DNA of 22,252 nucleotides from Lachnospiraceae bacterium (GCA_015057205.1 SVEW01000018.1:1-22252); one strand, 5' to 3'; positions 13,630 through 20,840 are shown, counted from the first letter of the stretch. Made by a program: numbers and translations. Notes: generated by a model not told the origin, from the sequence alone.

Positions 13630-15792
13630 ATGGATATTACGGGGGTTTTTCTGAAAATTGTAAACATGAGTATTGCGGCAAGTTGGATGATTGTTGTGGT
13701 GATTCTTTTGCGCGCGGCCTGCAGGAAAGCGCCAAAATGGGTTCCACCGATTCTGTGGGGGCTGGCAGGTCTTCGCCTGATTGTTCCATTTTCCCTGAAG
13801 GCCAGATTTAGTCTGCAACCCAGTGTGGAGCCGGTTTTTCGCGATATGGGAAATGCCAATATGATTCACATCGGCTCAAATGTAAAAATCGCAGACACGC
13901 AGGTAACGAAAGCAGTGGAAAATCATACAACCCAGGTGGTTGCATCGGTGACACAAGGCAGATGGAGCGTGACCATGATTTTAGGAATCCTTTGGCTGAC
14001 AGGCGTTGTGGTTATGCTGGGATTTGCGTTGATAAGTTACCTTCGCCTGAAGCGCAGGGTTGCGGAATCCATGCCGCTGATGAAGAATGTCCGTGTATGC
14101 GATCATATCAATACACCATTTATTTTGGGCATCATCCGTCCAATGATTTATTTGCCAACCGGGCTGGACGCAGAAAACCGTGCTTATGTGCTGTCCCATG
14201 AAAAAGCCCATTTAAAGCGGTGGGACCACGTATGGAAGCCGTTGGGCTATCTGTTGTTGAGCGTGTACTGGTTTAATCCGTTGGTGTGGGCGGCATACAT
14301 ATTATTAAGCCGGGATATCGAAATCGCCTGCGATGAAAAGGTAATCGAAGGGATGGCGTTACCGGAAAAGAAAGCCTATGCCACTGCATTGGTGGATTGC
14401 AGTATGCAACGGCGGATGGTAAGTGCCTGCCCCATTGCTTTTGGCGAAGTAAGCGTGAGAGAGAGGGTGAAAACGGTGCTGAATTATAAGAAACCGGCAT
14501 TCTGGATTGGCGTGGTGGCGCTGGTATCCTGCGCAGTATTTGGCGTATGTTTCCTGACGGATCCGGGAATGTCGCTTTCCCATAGTGCGGGAAAGGTGAC
14601 CTCGGTAGAGGTGGCGGATTCCAAAACCGGAAAAACGTTAACCATCACGAATCGAAAAGAGATTGTCCGTATTGCACAGTACGTCAATGTTATGAAGCTG
14701 GAGCGAAAAGGCCTGGTACTTGGGAAAAAGAGCGGCCGTTTTGCCATTCAATTCCAACCATCGAAAGGTAAGTGGGATAGTTTTACCCTGGAGTCAGAGG
14801 ACATGTTGTATAAAGCGCCTTTCCGCTATACGGTAAAAGGCGGGAATGGGCTGTTCGGATATCTTGAGCGATTGTATGAAAAGGAATTCGGACGGAACTA
14901 TGAAAGTATGACACCGATTGGCGTTACCATGATGGCACCGATTGCCAATTCGGAGGGCGTGTATTTGCAGTTTTCCCAGAAAGGAAAGGTGTCCGGTGAA
15001 CTATATACGGGAGATGCCTATACCCTGGAAAAAAGCCTGAACGGCGTGGATTGGGAAACCGTAAAGCCGTTAAAGGATATGGAAAGCGTAGGTGAGGCAT
15101 ACCGGATAAAAGAAAATGGTATAACCCAAATGGCTGTGAACTGGAAGGAGCAATATGGTGAATTAGAGCCGGGAGAATATCGTATCACCAAGCAGATATT
15201 CCATCAAAAAGATGATAAAACGGGAAAGGGGTACGAGATTTCTGCAGAGTTCACAATAACAGCGGATACCGAAAATGTGGCAGAAGATATCGAAGTATCG
15301 CTACCGCAAGGATATCTAATCATACCCTCCCTCCTGGATAGCGACAATGAGGCAATGATTTTGCCAACGGTTTACCAGAACGCCGGAGGAAACGATGGAC
15401 CGCCATTACAGTGGATTGTCGCCGGTACTTGCGTGAGATACCCGGCAGATTTTACGGGGGTTACGTTCCGGAATGGAATCCCGCAACTGTCCGGAATTCC
15501 AATGCAGAATCACACGGACACGAAGTATTTAGAGGTGATTGGACTTGAGCGTTCCACCAACCAATGGCCGGCCATTATGCTGGAATCTACGCATGATTTG
15601 TACACACCGTCTCAGTTAAAAGATCTGGAAGATGCCGGAACGGATGTGGAAAAACTGGAGAAAACCAGCAAATACTGGGAATTCTGGTTTGTAAAAGAAG
15701 GGGAAGAACAGTATTATGAATTGACCCTTTCCGCCAAGTCTTTTTCGAAAGAAGAGGCAATAAAGATTGCAAAAACCTTTGTAATCAAATAA
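13630..15792 (+). CDS. M56 family (BlaR1-like) membrane metalloprotease sensor
   Basis: A 720-residue signal-transducing protease. Membrane segments lie near residues 8-28, 40-57, 112-138, 205-230 and 290-310. The zinc site is HEKAH (H190, E191, H194) after PFILGIIRPMIYLP, with SRDIEIACDEKVI giving the third ligand. On signal it should cleave the BlaI repressor encoded just upstream. From residue 311 an extracellular part of about 410 residues follows. It lacks the SxxK/KTG motifs of the BlaR1 penicillin-binding sensor. Instead, residues around 430-560 resemble a bacterial Ig-like domain (TPIGVTMMAPIANSEGVYLQ, LEPGEYRITKQI). The inducer is therefore probably not a beta-lactam bound covalently. 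Confidence 0.85.
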   Translation: MDITGVFLKIVNMSIAASWMIVVVILLRAACRKAPKWVPPILWGLAGLRLIVPFSLKARFSLQPSVEPVFRDMGNANMIHIGSNVKIADTQVTKAVENHTTQVVASVTQGRWSVTMILGILWLTGVVVMLGFALISYLRLKRRVAESMPLMKNVRVCDHINTPFILGIIRPMIYLPTGLDAENRAYVLSHEKAHLKRWDHVWKPLGYLLLSVYWFNPLVWAAYILLSRDIEIACDEKVIEGMALPEKKAYATALVDCSMQRRMVSACPIAFGEVSVRERVKTVLNYKKPAFWIGVVALVSCAVFGVCFLTDPGMSLSHSAGKVTSVEVADSKTGKTLTITNRKEIVRIAQYVNVMKLERKGLVLGKKSGRFAIQFQPSKGKWDSFTLESEDMLYKAPFRYTVKGGNGLFGYLERLYEKEFGRNYESMTPIGVTMMAPIANSEGVYLQFSQKGKVSGELYTGDAYTLEKSLNGVDWETVKPLKDMESVGEAYRIKENGITQMAVNWKEQYGELEPGEYRITKQIFHQKDDKTGKGYEISAEFTITADTENVAEDIEVSLPQGYLIIPSLLDSDNEAMILPTVYQNAGGNDGPPLQWIVAGTCVRYPADFTGVTFRNGIPQLSGIPMQNHTDTKYLEVIGLERSTNQWPAIMLESTHDLYTPSQLKDLEDAGTDVEKLEKTSKYWEFWFVKEGEEQYYELTLSAKSFSKEEAIKIAKTFVIK

Positions 15793-15795
15793 AAA

Positions 15796-15823
15796 TGAGG
15801 CAGCCGCGCGTGCGACTGCCTCA
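15796..15823 (+). terminator. GC-rich hairpin after the M56 gene
   Basis: A 12-bp stem TGAGGCAGCCGC / GCGACTGCCTCA (one mismatch) with loop GCGT starts three bases after the stop. There is no T run, so it may protect the mRNA 3' end more than terminate; real termination probably occurs at 15875-15903. Confidence 0.55.
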
Positions 15824-15873
15824 GAGTGTAGACAAAGTCCGCGGCGATTGCCGCGGATTTTGTCTACACTCTG
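15822..15873. repeat. 52-bp near-perfect palindrome
   Basis: The 24-nt arms differ at one position only (a G-U pair in RNA), around a GATT loop; the outer part is CAGAGTGTAGACAAA. It shares CA with the preceding hairpin and ends exactly where repeat copy 2 begins. There is no T run. It may be the end of a small mobile element or a recombination site. Confidence 0.8.
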
Positions 15874-16058
15874 GACGGTACACCGAAAGGTGTGCCGTTT
15901 TTTATTATCGATATTATAAGATATGACCCGCGACCTCTGATGGAGCGAACACAGTTGCGTTCGAGGACGCAGAGATCGCAGGGTGCGGTCGTCCAGTGGA
16001 CGACCCTCGCGAAGCGAGGAGCACCGACCGAGCCGAAGGCGAGACCGAATCCTGTCGC
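15874..16058 (+). repeat. 185-bp direct repeat, copy 2
   Basis: Differs from 12470-12654 at four positions (three in the AC-rich segment near 15929-15936 and one near 15956). The terminator part (15875-15903) is identical and serves the M56 operon. Beyond the repeat, the copy continues ATCGA to a full tRNA 3' acceptor end at 16063. Confidence 0.92.
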
Positions 16059-16063
16059 ATCGA
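15938..16063 (+). pseudogene. tRNA-Pro-derived element with expanded T-loop, copy 2
   Basis: Same structure as copy 1, but here the 3' end is complete: CCTGTCGCATCGA is identical to the last 13 nt of tRNA-Pro(CGG). The 5' acceptor strand CGATGCG is absent, so a cloverleaf cannot close. The inserted nested hairpins are unchanged between the copies, which suggests either recent duplication or selection on the structure. Confidence 0.75.
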
Positions 16064-16106
16064 TTGATAAAAAAAGGTGGGAAGTCTTGAGAAATCGGAC
16101 TTCACA

Positions 16107-16220
16107 TTAATTCGTTTTACTCTTAATAATGTGTGGCCTTGTGTGACCACTTGTATCCAGGCAGTTTTCAAGCATTTTCAATGTTGATTCTTCATCAGAA
16201 ACATTTCGTAAATAGTGCAT
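16107..16220 (-). CDS. Possible 37-residue small protein, unknown function
   Basis: A short frame with a good ribosome-binding site (TAAGGAG, 7-8 nt before ATG at 16220). The product is hydrophilic (MHYLRNVSDEESTLKMLENC at the start), with neither membrane segment nor signal. I do not recognise it. The ribosome-binding site overlaps the stop codon of a weaker upstream frame, so it may be the tail of a decayed operon. Confidence 0.35.
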   Translation of the reverse strand: MHYLRNVSDEESTLKMLENCLDTSGHTRPHIIKSKTN

Positions 16221-16230
16221 TGTCATCTCC

Positions 16231-16473
16231 TTAGCGTCCGGGGACATACATTAGTATTATCACGCCGCCGGACCATCCATAGCGGATAAATGTCTGCCAT
16301 AGAATAGGAATCAATGCCATATTCCAGTTCATACAACTTTTCATATAAGCCATTCTTGGATGTGCTAAAGTGCCGCCTTTACTGTACACAGGGATGAGTA
16401 TAATAATTTTTTGAAAAAAATCGCCTTCGACAGCAAAAAGAGCGGTATAATTAATGTGTGTGTTGCAATGCAT
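16231..16473 (-). other. Probable decayed or non-coding stretch with overlapping weak frames
   Basis: One frame is open for 80 codons, rich in Met, Trp and aromatic residues, with no ribosome-binding site seen. Another frame (about 50 codons, containing LYEKLYELEYGIDSYSMADI) has a more protein-like composition but no clear start. At most one is real, and neither is recognised. Together with 16064-16230 this is the poorly coding zone downstream of repeat copy 2. Confidence 0.3.
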
Positions 16474-16500
16474 AGAAAAGATGAATAGGTGATATGGTGT

Positions 16501-16830
16501 ATGAAAAAAATAATTTTATCTATGTTATTTATCGTATTATTGGTAGGGTGTGCGCCACAAACAAAAGAAAGCAGCGTGGAAGAAATGCTTCAGAATACGC
16601 AAGGTGATACGAGTGTAGAACTGCGAGCAATAACTCCATTTGTGTGGGAAAAAGTATATTTTATCGCACCCTATGTGGATAAAAAAACAATAGAAACAAG
16701 TATCGGGGTGACTGACTCCAATATAAAAGAAAATATGGTGTATGAAGATGTATTTGAACTTCAAAGTAATAAGGCTGTTTTTCAGGTGGAAGACATGGAT
16801 GGCGAGAAACTATATATCCTGCAACAATAG
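16501..16830 (+). CDS. Small lipoprotein, unknown function
   Basis: A 109-residue predicted lipoprotein. MKKIILSMLFIVLLVGCAPQ is a lipoprotein signal with lipobox LVGC, so Cys17 would be lipidated after export. The mature part is mixed polar with TPFVWEKVYFIAPYVDKKTI and a second half that looks like beta strands; no family is recognised. The start is 16501 and not the upstream GTG at 16489, because the signal peptide begins here; AGGTG about 10 nt upstream is a weak ribosome-binding site. A strong terminator follows. Confidence 0.65.
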   Translation: MKKIILSMLFIVLLVGCAPQTKESSVEEMLQNTQGDTSVELRAITPFVWEKVYFIAPYVDKKTIETSIGVTDSNIKENMVYEDVFELQSNKAVFQVEDMDGEKLYILQQ

Positions 16831-16843
16831 ACTATAAAAAATG

Positions 16844-16873
16844 TCCCCCTCCGGTGCTATGGAGGGGGATTTT
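16844..16873 (+). terminator. Intrinsic terminator
   Basis: A perfect 9-bp GC-rich stem TCCCCCTCC / GGAGGGGGA with an 8-nt loop, followed by TTTT. It ends the lipoprotein gene and may also serve the convergent gene ending at 16913. Confidence 0.85.
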
Positions 16874-16912
16874 ACTAGTAAAAGATATGGGAGAAAAGTT
16901 TATTAAACTGTA

Positions 16913-17758
16913 TTAATAAACAATGGAAAACTCATACATGTCGCTGTTGTCCATGGTAACAGCTGCGCCAAACCATTTCAGAGAAAGGCTTGCCTTGGTC
17001 TTGCCGTCGTCGCTGGTGAAAACATAATCATCACCATTCTCTTCTACGCTACCGGTGATGGCCTTCTTGCCATCAATCTGCAGAATAGCTTCATAACCGG
17101 ATTCCATACCCGGTTGAATCGTCAACATGGATTTACCATCTTCTGTGGCATAACTTCCATATACATCGCGATCCGGCAAAGCAAAGGTTTCTTTATTAGC
17201 ATCTGCAATCAGGGAAGCAATGTAGTAAGCACGATGTTTGTTAAAAAGTGCATACGTATCATTCGTCATTAAAGGATAGATGCTACCGTCTTTATAGGCA
17301 TTCAATTGTGTCTCAATAACGCTGGCTTCTAGGGATTCCCAGGTTTCCTGAGATTTCTTCTCATCATCGGAAGCGTTCTTAGCGTAGCGATTCCAAAGAG
17401 ATTTCATCTCGGTTTCCCAGATTACTACCGGGTAACGGGAAAGCTCGTTAAGTTCTGTCTGGGAAACATCCTTTTCATGGTAAGCTTCAAATGTCTTTGC
17501 ATATTCGGAAACCTTCGTGATTTCCTGCTGGACGTTGGAAGCAGAAGATTGAATGTCTTCAAGAGACTTTGCAATGTCTTTCTCTGTGTCATTGTTTTCT
17601 TCATCCTTTGATTCCGGTTTATCCTTTGCTGTATTGCTAACCTCTGTCTGAGTCTTGTTTTCCTTTGGTTCGGTTGCTTTCTTGTCGGCAGGCTTCTTGC
17701 CACATGCTGCAAATAATACGGCAGCAGTCATAATGGCTAAAAATAGTTTCTTTTTCAT
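16913..17758 (-). CDS. Lipoprotein with central LprI-like helical region
   Basis: A 281-residue exported lipoprotein. The signal is MKKKLFLAIMTAAVLFAACG, with lipobox FAAC. A Lys/Glu/Asp/Thr-rich linker of about 45 residues follows. A helical region at about 65-165 (SQTELNELSRYP, SQETWESLEAS) has the spacing of LprI/DUF1311-type lysozyme-inhibitor domains but lacks their usual cysteines, so this link is weak. The C-terminal about 90 residues (MLTIQPGMESGYEAILQIDG, KASLSLKWFGAA) look like a small beta-barrel. The protein sits on the outer face of the membrane. AAGGAGC precedes the start. It is transcribed alone, divergent from pncC. Confidence 0.7.
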   Translation of the reverse strand: MKKKLFLAIMTAAVLFAACGKKPADKKATEPKENKTQTEVSNTAKDKPESKDEENNDTEKDIAKSLEDIQSSASNVQQEITKVSEYAKTFEAYHEKDVSQTELNELSRYPVVIWETEMKSLWNRYAKNASDDEKKSQETWESLEASVIETQLNAYKDGSIYPLMTNDTYALFNKHRAYYIASLIADANKETFALPDRDVYGSYATEDGKSMLTIQPGMESGYEAILQIDGKKAITGSVEENGDDYVFTSDDGKTKASLSLKWFGAAVTMDNSDMYEFSIVY

Positions 17759-17831
17759 TGGTCATAGCTCCTTTTCTAATTTGCTGACTATTATTTGACC
17801 TAAGGGGATAAGAAAAAGTTTCATTTGAAAA

Positions 17832-17860
17832 TTGATTTTTTTTAAAAAGATGACTATACT
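17832..17860 (+). promoter_or_regulatory. Sigma-A promoter for pncC
   Basis: TTGATT (17832-17837), 17-bp T- and A-rich spacer, TATACT (17855-17860), 26 nt before the start codon. Confidence 0.65.
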
Positions 17861-17885
17861 AGATAAAAATAGGAGGATGCGGAGT

Positions 17886-18392
17886 ATGACAGAACGGGAT
17901 ATCAGGCAGCAGTATCGACGAATAACTGAGGCGCTGATTGCGGGAAAAATTACCATTTCTACTATGGAAAGTTGCACCGGTGGATTGCTTGCAAGTCTGC
18001 TTACGGATACCGAAGGAGCTTCTGGAGTTTTTTCCGGGGGATGGGTGACTTATAGTAACGAAGCTAAAATAAAAGCAGGGGTGCCGGAGGAGATAATTGA
18101 AAAATACGGTGTGTATTCCGAAGAGACGGCGGTAGCTATGGCAAACGCCTGCAAGGAACATATGGAGGCAAAGATTGGTATTGGCGTTACGGGAAGTTTG
18201 GGAAATGTTGATCCGGCCAATGCAGATAGCGTGCCGGGGGAAGTTTATTTTGCCTTAGTCGGTGAGCGGGTGTACCGGGAGAAAATCGTGCTCACACAGG
18301 AAGGAAGTCGCTATGCCTATAAACTGCAAGTGGCTGGTGCGATTGGAGGTATGCTTGACAGATACCTTGTTAGTATGGTAGATTTAAATTAA
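17886..18392 (+). CDS. pncC: Nicotinamide-nucleotide amidase (CinA C-terminal domain protein)
   Basis: A 168-residue stand-alone CinA C-terminal domain, the enzyme that deamidates nicotinamide mononucleotide to nicotinate mononucleotide in pyridine nucleotide recycling. Diagnostic are TMESCTGGLLASLLTD (catalytic Ser region), FSGGWVTYSNEAK, LGV/AGVPEEIIEKYG-type spacing, SEETAVAMANAC and IGVTGSLGN. The usual GxAGP triplet reads GSLGN here, a small deviation in the active-site loop. The start at 17886 has AGGAGG at 17871-17876; the ATG at 17877 touches that site. The N-terminal MoCF-like half of full CinA is absent. The ABC-F leader follows with no terminator between. Confidence 0.85.
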   Translation: MTERDIRQQYRRITEALIAGKITISTMESCTGGLLASLLTDTEGASGVFSGGWVTYSNEAKIKAGVPEEIIEKYGVYSEETAVAMANACKEHMEAKIGIGVTGSLGNVDPANADSVPGEVYFALVGERVYREKIVLTQEGSRYAYKLQVAGAIGGMLDRYLVSMVDLN

Positions 18393-18420
18393 GAATATAG
18401 TGAAAGGGCACAGCTGGTGC

Positions 18421-18586
18421 AGGGTGACGCCATGACGATTAGAAGATAATGTAATTTAAGCAAAACAAGGAACGGAAAACGGAGGTTTTCTTTGCATGCG
18501 CTTAAATTGGATTATCGTCGTCTTAGGGTCAATGGAACCTTTTATACGAGGAGTCTATTTTTGCGTGGGCAAAGATAGGCTTTTTT
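18421..18586 (+). promoter_or_regulatory. Attenuator leader of the ABC-F gene
   Basis: Three linked parts. First, a 5-codon uORF at 18432-18449 with its own ribosome-binding site. Second, a long hairpin: GACGA (18434) with TCGTC (18518), GATAAT (18445) with ATTATC (18511), AATTTAAGC (18453) with GCTTAAATT (18500), and an inner GAAAAC-GGAG-GTTTTC. Its 5' arm is the uORF itself. Third, an intrinsic terminator: AGTCTATTTTTGC / GCAAAGATAGGCT around GTGG (18552-18581), ending in T6, just before the gene's ribosome-binding site. TCTTTGC (18489-18494 region) could pair with GCAAAGA of the terminator as an anti-terminator. This is the layout of ribosome-dependent attenuation in front of resistance genes. 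Confidence 0.75.
18432..18449 (+). CDS. Leader peptide MTIRR (uORF)
   Basis: ATG-ACG-ATT-AGA-AGA-TAA, preceded at 5 nt by AGGGTG (18421-18426). Consecutive Arg codons before the stop resemble stall-prone ends of some antibiotic-responsive leader peptides. A ribosome held here would cover the 5' arm of the leader hairpin. Confidence 0.55.
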   Translation: MTIRR

Positions 18587-18606
18587 GATTGGAAGGAGTG
18601 ACATCT

Positions 18607-20070
18607 ATGGCACAAAAAGAATTGATTCGGGCAGAACATGTGACCGTGTCCTATGGGGAACAGACGGTACTGCAATTTGAACGATTATATGTATATGAGG
18701 GAGAACGTGTGGGATTGGTTGGTGTGAACGGAGCCGGCAAAACCACGTTATTGAAGGTGCTTGCAGGGGAACTTCTGCCGGAGGAGGGACATGTGAGATG
18801 TGATTGCGAATCATTTTTTCTTCGACAGTTTGGTGAAAAGATTGATCCCATGGCGCTAGACTATCAGGAGGCAGGCAAACTTGGGGTTTTGGATAAGCTG
18901 TGGCAGGAGCAGGTAAGCGGTGGCGAAAATACACGGATACACCTTGCGGAGTTGTTTGCATCCCAGCGAGCAGTGGCATTTCTGGATGAACCGACGGCAA
19001 ATCTGGATGCGCTTGGGATAGCCACCTTGCTGAAAAACCTGAAGAACGTGGAAACCATGTTGATTGTGAGTCATGACCGGGAAGTTTTGAATGCGCTCTG
19101 TACCAGAATTGTGGAAATCGAGGATGGAAATCTTACAAGTTATAATGGAGATTATGATGCGTATGAACAGCAGAAATTAGAACGCAGACAAGCAGAACTT
19201 ACGGAATATGAATTGTATCAGGCGGAAAAAGCGCGACTGCAGGGAGTGTATCAGGAAAAGAAGAAAAAAGCACAGAAGTTAAGCAAAAAACCGAAGAATA
19301 TGAGTAGCAGTGATATGAAGCAGATTTCCAAGCGGGCAACACGAAAACCGGAAGATAAGGTGGCAAGTATCGAGCGTAGCGCAAGAAATGTGCAAAAGCG
19401 AATAGCGCACATGGAGGTAAAAGAACGACCGAAGGAAGAAGTGTGCATACGACCGGACTTTCGACTAACGAACCCGCCGCGTAACGCGATTGTGATTCGG
19501 GCAGAGCATGTTACGTTTGGCTATGGCGAGCGTTTGATATTGGAAGGCTGTTCTTTTTTGGTAAAGAACAAAAGCAAGGTGGCGATTCTCGGAGAAAACG
19601 GGGCCGGCAAAACCACACTTTTAGAATTGATTGCGAAAAGGGAGGGAATCAGCATTGTGCCTGAGGCAAACATAGGATATGTGCGACAGAATTTGTCACA
19701 GATTCAATTGGATAAAACCGTTCTGGAAAATATGCAGGCAGTATCCGTACAATCCGAAGGGGTGACCCGTTCGGTGCTGGCAAATTTACTTTTGACAAAT
19801 CAGGATATGAAGAAAAAGGCCCGGGATTTGTCCGGCGGGGAGCGAATGAAACTGGCATTTGCCATGCTATTTGTCAGTGATGCGAATTTGCTGATGCTTG
19901 ATGAACCAACGAATTATTTGGACTTACCGTCCATAAAAGCATTGGAAAAAATGCTGCAGAAATATGAAGGAACGCTGCTCTTTACGTCACACGATCGTAC
20001 TTTCGTGGAGCATGTGGCAACCAGAAAGGTGGCGATAAAGAATAAGAAGATAGTTGACATATGTCAATAA
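18607..20070 (+). CDS. ABC-F ATPase of the ribosomal protection (antibiotic resistance) type
   Basis: A 487-residue cytoplasmic protein with two ATPase domains and no membrane part. NBD1 is compact: Walker A GVNGAGKTT from residue 39, signature SGGENTR at 104, Walker B FLDEPTANLD at 125. The inter-domain linker at about 200-285 is long, very basic and helical (EKKKKAQKLSKKPKNMSSSD). NBD2 has Walker A GENGAGKTT at 329, signature LSGGERMK at 408 and LMLDEPTNYLD. A short NBD1 plus long linker fits the Vga/Lsa/CplR group, which rescues ribosomes from lincosamides, streptogramins A and pleuromutilins. Which drugs are covered cannot be read. The start at 18607 follows AAGGAG (18593-18598). An attenuator precedes it, and its last codons overlap the next gene's promoter. 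Confidence 0.85.
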   Translation: MAQKELIRAEHVTVSYGEQTVLQFERLYVYEGERVGLVGVNGAGKTTLLKVLAGELLPEEGHVRCDCESFFLRQFGEKIDPMALDYQEAGKLGVLDKLWQEQVSGGENTRIHLAELFASQRAVAFLDEPTANLDALGIATLLKNLKNVETMLIVSHDREVLNALCTRIVEIEDGNLTSYNGDYDAYEQQKLERRQAELTEYELYQAEKARLQGVYQEKKKKAQKLSKKPKNMSSSDMKQISKRATRKPEDKVASIERSARNVQKRIAHMEVKERPKEEVCIRPDFRLTNPPRNAIVIRAEHVTFGYGERLILEGCSFLVKNKSKVAILGENGAGKTTLLELIAKREGISIVPEANIGYVRQNLSQIQLDKTVLENMQAVSVQSEGVTRSVLANLLLTNQDMKKKARDLSGGERMKLAFAMLFVSDANLLMLDEPTNYLDLPSIKALEKMLQKYEGTLLFTSHDRTFVEHVATRKVAIKNKKIVDICQ

Positions 20071-20101
20071 TATGGTATACTAAAGAAAATGACATATGTC
20101 A
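20054..20101 (+). promoter_or_regulatory. Promoter with two identical palindromic operators
   Basis: TTGACATATGTCAA (20054-20067) contains the -35 TTGACA; 16 bp later comes TATACT (20076-20081). A second TGACATATGTCA lies at 20090-20101, in the expected early transcribed region. The two 12-bp perfect palindromes are 35 bp apart centre to centre. Binding at both would block the promoter. The encoded HTH protein is the obvious candidate ligand. Confidence 0.8.
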
Positions 20102-20117
20102 GAAAAAGGAGAGTGCT

Positions 20118-20840
20118 ATGCCGAGAAGCAAACGTTGCCGTTTTATACAATCTTACCCGGATTACTGGAGTTTTCGTGCGGAAGAGGGCGAGGAAGAAGT
20201 GATTTTTTTAACCCTTGATGAGTATGAGGTGATTCGTTTATTGGATTATCAAGGGATGACTCAGGCGGAATGCGCGTTGCACATGGGAGTGGCACGGACA
20301 ACGGTGACGGCCATGTATGAAAAAGCGCGCCACAAGTTGGCACAGATGCTGGTGGAAGGGAAGGGGCTTCGCATCTCCGGTGGTGACTATGTTATACGAA
20401 ATAATAATTTTCAGATAATAGCGAAGGGAGAGCATGATATGAGAATTGCAGTAACCTATGAGAATGGTCAGATTTTTCAGCACTTTGGACACACAGCACA
20501 GTTTAAGATTTACGATGTGGAGAACGGAAAGGTGACGGCATCTCAGGTAATTGATACCCAGGGAAGTGGTCATGGAGCATTGGCAGGATTTTTGAAGAAT
20601 GCGGAGGTAGATACGCTGATTTGCGGTGGCATCGGTGGTGGTGCCCAGATGGCGCTTTCCGAAGCCGGCATTAAATTGTACGGTGGCGTTACCGGTCCGG
20701 CTGATTTGGCAGTCGAAGGACTGTTGAATAATCGCCTTGCTTACAATCCGAATGTGAAATGTGATCATCACGATCACGAGCATGAAGAAGGACATACTTG
20801 TGGCGATCATGGATGTGGAAGTCATAGTTGTGGACACTAG
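20118..20840 (+). CDS. DUF134 HTH protein fused to a NifX/NafY-type domain, with His/Cys tail
   Basis: A 240-residue fusion. Residues 1-100 are DUF134: MPRSKRCRFIQSYPDYWSF, then LTLDEYEVIRLLDYQGMTQ and a sigma-like HTH (ECALHMGVARTTVTAMYEKA). Residues 108-215 are a dinitrogenase iron-molybdenum cofactor domain: MRIAVTYENGQIFQHFGHT, then VDTLICGGIGGGAQMALSEA. The last 25 residues are a His/Asp/Glu/Cys-rich tail (HHDHEHEEGH, CGDHGCGSHSCGH) fit for metal binding. The two domains are often separate neighbouring genes. No nitrogenase genes are near, so a role in iron-sulfur or metal handling is more likely. AAGGAG precedes ATG 20118. AAGGGAG at 20424-20430 could also start the second domain separately at ATG 20439. 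Confidence 0.85.
   Translation: MPRSKRCRFIQSYPDYWSFRAEEGEEEVIFLTLDEYEVIRLLDYQGMTQAECALHMGVARTTVTAMYEKARHKLAQMLVEGKGLRISGGDYVIRNNNFQIIAKGEHDMRIAVTYENGQIFQHFGHTAQFKIYDVENGKVTASQVIDTQGSGHGALAGFLKNAEVDTLICGGIGGGAQMALSEAGIKLYGGVTGPADLAVEGLLNNRLAYNPNVKCDHHDHEHEEGHTCGDHGCGSHSCGH

Noticed and set aside
12470..16058. CRISPR array
   Set aside because: Only two long copies, 3.4 kb apart, with genes between; no short regular repeat-spacer pattern.
15892..16171. Overlapping frames of 72 and 85 codons across repeat copy 2
   Set aside because: They run through a structured tRNA-derived repeat on both strands, have no ribosome-binding sites, and the same DNA in copy 1 does not keep the frames.
20118..20840. 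Evidence of nitrogen fixation
   Set aside because: NifX-type domains are widespread in anaerobes without nitrogenase, and no nif structural gene is present in the window.
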